The notes under the pieces were generated by a model that was not told the DNA's origin, did not search any database, and saw only the letters and a program-made list of their open reading frames with translations. From Bradyrhizobium genosp. L (GTDB lineage: Bacteria > Pseudomonadota > Alphaproteobacteria > Rhizobiales > Xanthobacteraceae), in contig NZ_CP061378.1 in assembly GCF_015624485.1 (NCBI RefSeq), positions 806,001 to 870,000 on the forward strand: a DNA stretch of 64,000 nucleotides, written 5' to 3'. The first letter of the stretch is position 1. Each line of letters begins with the position of its first letter. The position numbers were made by a program, and so were the translations under genes. Positions 61,707 to 64,000 of the stretch are shown one piece after another.

Positions 61707-62513
61707 TCACGCGTCCCTTGCGGGCGCGAGAGTCGCGGGCGCGTTTAAAAGTTCTGCAACCTTGCCAATCTTCTTCTTTGAGAAGCACCAAGCGTAGAAG
61801 CCATGCCTTGTGCGTGTCCAAGATGCTCCAATCTCTTTGATCTGATCCTTCAAGGCAACGGTGTCACCGACCAGAATGAACGACTTCTCCGTATACTCCT
61901 CCATGAGCATGCCGTCTTTCGGTTGCCCTACTTGCTCCGGCTTCTTTGTATCGTCTGATTCCTTAATTGCCTTCTTCACCGCTTGTGCATCGACGGTGGA
62001 GGTGACGCTCATTTCACGCATGATAATAGTTGTCTGACGCGACAGTTTCTCGGTCAGTTCGGAAATGCTTTCGTACTGCTCCAAGAGTCCCTTGTGCTTG
62101 AGGCTTTCTCTAAACTGCTTCAGCTCCTCGAACTGCGACGTGTCTAAGTTGTCAGGGTCGACCCGTTGTTTAGAGAAATAGAGCATGACCGGCTTTTTTT
62201 GCTTCATGCACCAGTTGATTTCCTCGACGGTTCCGCTCTTCGCTTTTCCCGTCGGAGAACCAAGGCGCGTCCAAAAAGCTCCAATCAACATGTCGCACTT
62301 GCGGACCAACTGCTCATTGATCACTTCTTGCGGTCTATCGGACATAGAGGGAGCGCTATGGGACTCCCACATCATTGGCAGGAGCACCTTACCGGTATCC
62401 TTCGAGTGCAGGGCGTTCCAAGCGTACAAGCATTCAGCAATAGCCACGCGCTCTTGAGGCACATCAGACGGCGATGCGATCAGGACGTTAAAGACAGTAG
62501 CTGGGAATGGCAT
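61707..62513 (-). CDS. TIR/DUF4062-like alpha/beta protein with C-terminal module
   Basis: A 268-residue protein. The N-terminal ~115 residues have a Rossmann-like order: FNVLIASPSDVPQERVAIAE, LLPMMWESHSAP, KCDMLIGAFWTRLGSPTG, SGTVEEINWCMKQKKPVMLY. SPSDV..ER and SGT.EE.. are shared with DUF4062 and TIR-like effector or sensor domains; the glutamate after SGT is a candidate catalytic residue. A helical middle follows (about 125-180). The last 55 residues hold a GDTVALKDQIKEIGASW module also found in mobile-element proteins. GAGGGA precedes the ATG. It is paired with the HEPN-like gene. Confidence 0.6.
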   Translation of the reverse strand: MPFPATVFNVLIASPSDVPQERVAIAECLYAWNALHSKDTGKVLLPMMWESHSAPSMSDRPQEVINEQLVRKCDMLIGAFWTRLGSPTGKAKSGTVEEINWCMKQKKPVMLYFSKQRVDPDNLDTSQFEELKQFRESLKHKGLLEQYESISELTEKLSRQTTIIMREMSVTSTVDAQAVKKAIKESDDTKKPEQVGQPKDGMLMEEYTEKSFILVGDTVALKDQIKEIGASWTRTRHGFYAWCFSKKKIGKVAELLNAPATLAPARDA

Positions 62514-62594
62514 TGGTCCCTCAAGCTGTTCGTTTCAGTGCATTTTAGATGGCCATCGGCGCAACGGAGTCAGCAGTCGCACGACCGTTAGCCG

Positions 62595-63356
62595 CTATCC
62601 AAAGAGATCGTTCTGCTTGATCTCGTCCAACCGCAGGACGCCGAGCAGTTGCCACGTCTGAGGACGCTTCGCCATGTTACCCAAGGCGAATACCATTCCC
62701 TTTGCGGGGTAGTGCTCGTTGTAAACCTCTGCCATCCGCGTCAGTGCTTCAGTTTCCCCATGCATCTTCTTCCAGCGCCAAAACATGGCGTGGGTCTCCC
62801 AATCACCATTCTGGTAGTTGTGCGTACCATCGTCATCCTCAAACTGAAATCGGAAATCGAATGGAGAGGGATCCAGCTCGGCCAGCTCCTTGTCGAAGAT
62901 GGATGTCTGCTGCGCCGCCAGCCTGAAGGCATCCCTCTCCTCGGCGATGTCCGCAACTGATTTCAGCTTCGCGATGAATTTGGCCTTGCGGGGGCGGACG
63001 AGCGTGAGCGACAGCCCCTTCCGCGCGGCATCTGCTGCTGATCGAGTTATGAGCGGTGAGAGGAGGCGGCTTCGCTCGTCCTCAGGAAGAGACCGGTCAA
63101 CGGAGATGCTGTCTTCGTATACGTGGCAACTCTCGACGCGTCGGTCGCGGGTAGGACGCCTATAGGCGAAGTTGACCCAGTCCCATCGCTTGAATGTGCT
63201 ACCCTGGAGGTGACGGAAGCGAATAGGAAAGAGCCGCTTCCACTGCCCGTCAGTGGTTACACCGGCGCAGCAAACCGTCTCACCGTAGCTCTTGCTGGGC
63301 TGCGGTAGTGCTTTGACCAGTACGACCACGCGGGAGTTTTGCTGCGTTGCGGACAT
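62595..63356 (-). CDS. DUF488-associated hypothetical protein (possible dual-OB family)
   Basis: A 253-residue protein. Its start, RVVVLVKALPQPSKSYGETV and CCAGVTTDGQWKRLFPIRFR, followed by DWVNFAYRRPTRDRRVESCH, resembles a family that I recall next to DUF488 genes and that is described as OB-fold containing. The C-terminus ends in LLGVLRLDEIKQNDLFG. The chosen start (ATG 63356) overlaps the DUF488 gene by 77 bases; TTG 63377 is an alternative. The overlap implies coupled expression. Function unknown; a nucleic-acid or nucleotide role is a guess. Confidence 0.55.
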   Translation of the reverse strand: MSATQQNSRVVVLVKALPQPSKSYGETVCCAGVTTDGQWKRLFPIRFRHLQGSTFKRWDWVNFAYRRPTRDRRVESCHVYEDSISVDRSLPEDERSRLLSPLITRSAADAARKGLSLTLVRPRKAKFIAKLKSVADIAEERDAFRLAAQQTSIFDKELAELDPSPFDFRFQFEDDDGTHNYQNGDWETHAMFWRWKKMHGETEALTRMAEVYNEHYPAKGMVFALGNMAKRPQTWQLLGVLRLDEIKQNDLFG

Positions 63357-63804
63357 AACGGCTAGGTTCGTCACCAAAGAGGTGAAAGGTGCTGATTCCC
63401 TTAGGTAGCTGACTTGCTACTATCAGTCGATGGCATTCGGACGGTTCGCGTTCAAAGCACATCAGGCAAGTAGACTTCTCCCTGACCAAGGCTGCCAACT
63501 CCTCGAGTGCCTGCTGCGGCTCCGCCTGTGCGAGACGCTTGCGGTAGATGCGGCGAAAATCCGCGTATCGCCCTGCACGGGCAGCGTCTCGGCCATCCTT
63601 GGGGTCGCCAAGTGCACCAAGATGGATGTACTGCATGCCCTCGGCTTCGATCCGTTCCCGCAACCGGCTCTTTGAGAAGCCCTTCTTGCGGGACAAGGGC
63701 AGCGCCCTAACGTCGGCCAAGAGGGTTACGCCGACTGCCTTAAGGGTCGCAACGAACCTGTCGATGTCCGTGCCTTCGTAGCCAATCGTGTAGACCGTCG
63801 TCAT
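63280..63804 (-). CDS. DUF488-family protein
   Basis: A 174-residue protein with the DUF488 opening VYTIGYEGTDIDRFVATLKA, then LLADVRALPLSRKKGFSKSR, and the cysteine pattern STCLMCFEREPSECHRLIVA. The E-x-x-x-C-H-R motif is the most conserved part of the family. The biochemical role is not established. The ATG at 63804 fits the fold start; the frame stays open another 26 codons upstream. It lies first in the minus-strand series of the island and overlaps the next gene. Confidence 0.8.
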   Translation of the reverse strand: MTTVYTIGYEGTDIDRFVATLKAVGVTLLADVRALPLSRKKGFSKSRLRERIEAEGMQYIHLGALGDPKDGRDAARAGRYADFRRIYRKRLAQAEPQQALEELAALVREKSTCLMCFEREPSECHRLIVASQLPKGISTFHLFGDEPSRYVRNAAKLPRGRTGQSTTAAQQELR

Positions 63805-63895
63805 GGGGAAATCATCTCCATCGTCCGATGTTGCTTTGCACTCGTTAAGCTCTGGTTGCAAGTCGGACCGTTCCGGAAACAATTCTAGAGCCGCA

Positions 63896-63926
63896 ATTTC
63901 AATCCAACGCCTCTCGGGGAGGCGAG
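63896..63926 (-). repeat. Solitary type I-C-like CRISPR repeat
   Basis: Read on the minus strand it has the I-C order: CTCGCC at one end, a stem CGCCTC / GAGGCG with a 5-base loop, and the end GTTGGATTGAAAT (I-C repeats end GTGGATTGAAAC/T). Length is 31 bases. No second copy appears at the expected ~66-base spacing on either side within the window, so it is not called an array. Confidence 0.4.
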
Positions 63927-64000
63927 GATCAGACTGACGCCGTCAGGAATCGATGGGAAATGTACTATTGCCGGGCTCAACCGATCGTGGCAGCGTGCCA

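Noticed and set aside
63883..64000. CRISPR array at the right edge
   Set aside because: Only one repeat-like unit is present; no second unit appears about 66 bases to either side within the window and no cas genes are seen.
59048..64000. Integrase or transposase gene inside the visible part of the island
   Set aside because: All frames over about 60 codons were considered and none shows integrase, recombinase or transposase motifs; it is expected beyond the right edge.

Overview
The window looks like chromosomal DNA of an alphaproteobacterium of the Bradyrhizobium/Nitrobacteraceae type. The support is a high GC content, a 5-aminolevulinate synthase of the short (C4) pathway, an F0 ATP synthase operon in the order I-a-c-b'-b separate from F1, and many dispersed palindromic intergenic repeats of the kind common in Bradyrhizobium. 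Species cannot be fixed from the sequence alone.

Layout, left to right. 1-3.6 kb: the end of an FAD oxidoreductase, then a NitT/TauT-type ABC importer (binding protein, ATPase, permease). 3.6-10.1 kb: an aromatic catabolic cluster that converges on gentisate. It has gentisate dioxygenase, a zeta-GST isomerase, a MarR regulator, a 3-hydroxybenzoate 6-hydroxylase-like flavoprotein, an aryl-CoA ligase and an aryl-CoA (salicylyl-CoA 5-hydroxylase-like) monooxygenase. Two related operator-like palindromes flank it. 10.4-16 kb: two exported cysteine-rich-repeat proteins and an RND efflux pair. 16-28 kb: an MDR reductase, a dicarboxylate symporter with an amino-acid binding protein, an ATP-grasp protein, ferredoxin-NADP reductase, a membrane-anchored FMN glutamate-synthase-like protein, a flavin monooxygenase and a fused outer-membrane barrel/OprB porin with a strong Fur/Mur-like box upstream. 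28-34 kb: a CsoR/FrmR-family repressor with two tandem palindromes over its own start, a creatininase-family hydrolase divergent from an NMT1/THI5-type ABC importer, a 2-hydroxyacid dehydrogenase and a protease-inhibitor-like protein. 34.7-36.8 kb: an ECF42-type sigma factor with two DGPF/YciI partners and a matching promoter. 37-46 kb: threonine synthase, an M16 protease, an acetyltransferase, the F0 operon and a YjbQ protein. 46-58.9 kb: an MHS-family transporter with a large loop insertion, a CrbR/CrbS-like response regulator and transporter-kinase pair, hemA, an MBL hydrolase, a chemoreceptor, an Omp25-like barrel and a small HTH protein.

At 59.02 kb there is a 27-nt tRNA 3' end (T arm, acceptor, CCA; minus strand) with no tRNA body. 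To its right the base composition drops and the gene content turns accessory: a HEPN-motif protein, a HELAH-motif zincin, a tightly spaced pair (TIR/DUF4062-like protein plus HEPN-like protein), a DUF488 protein with an overlapping partner, and a lone type I-C-like CRISPR repeat. I read this as the distal end of a tRNA-integrated genomic island, with the intact tRNA and integrase expected beyond the right edge. The closely spaced gene pair at 60.97-62.51 kb is the best candidate here for an undescribed (defence-like) system.
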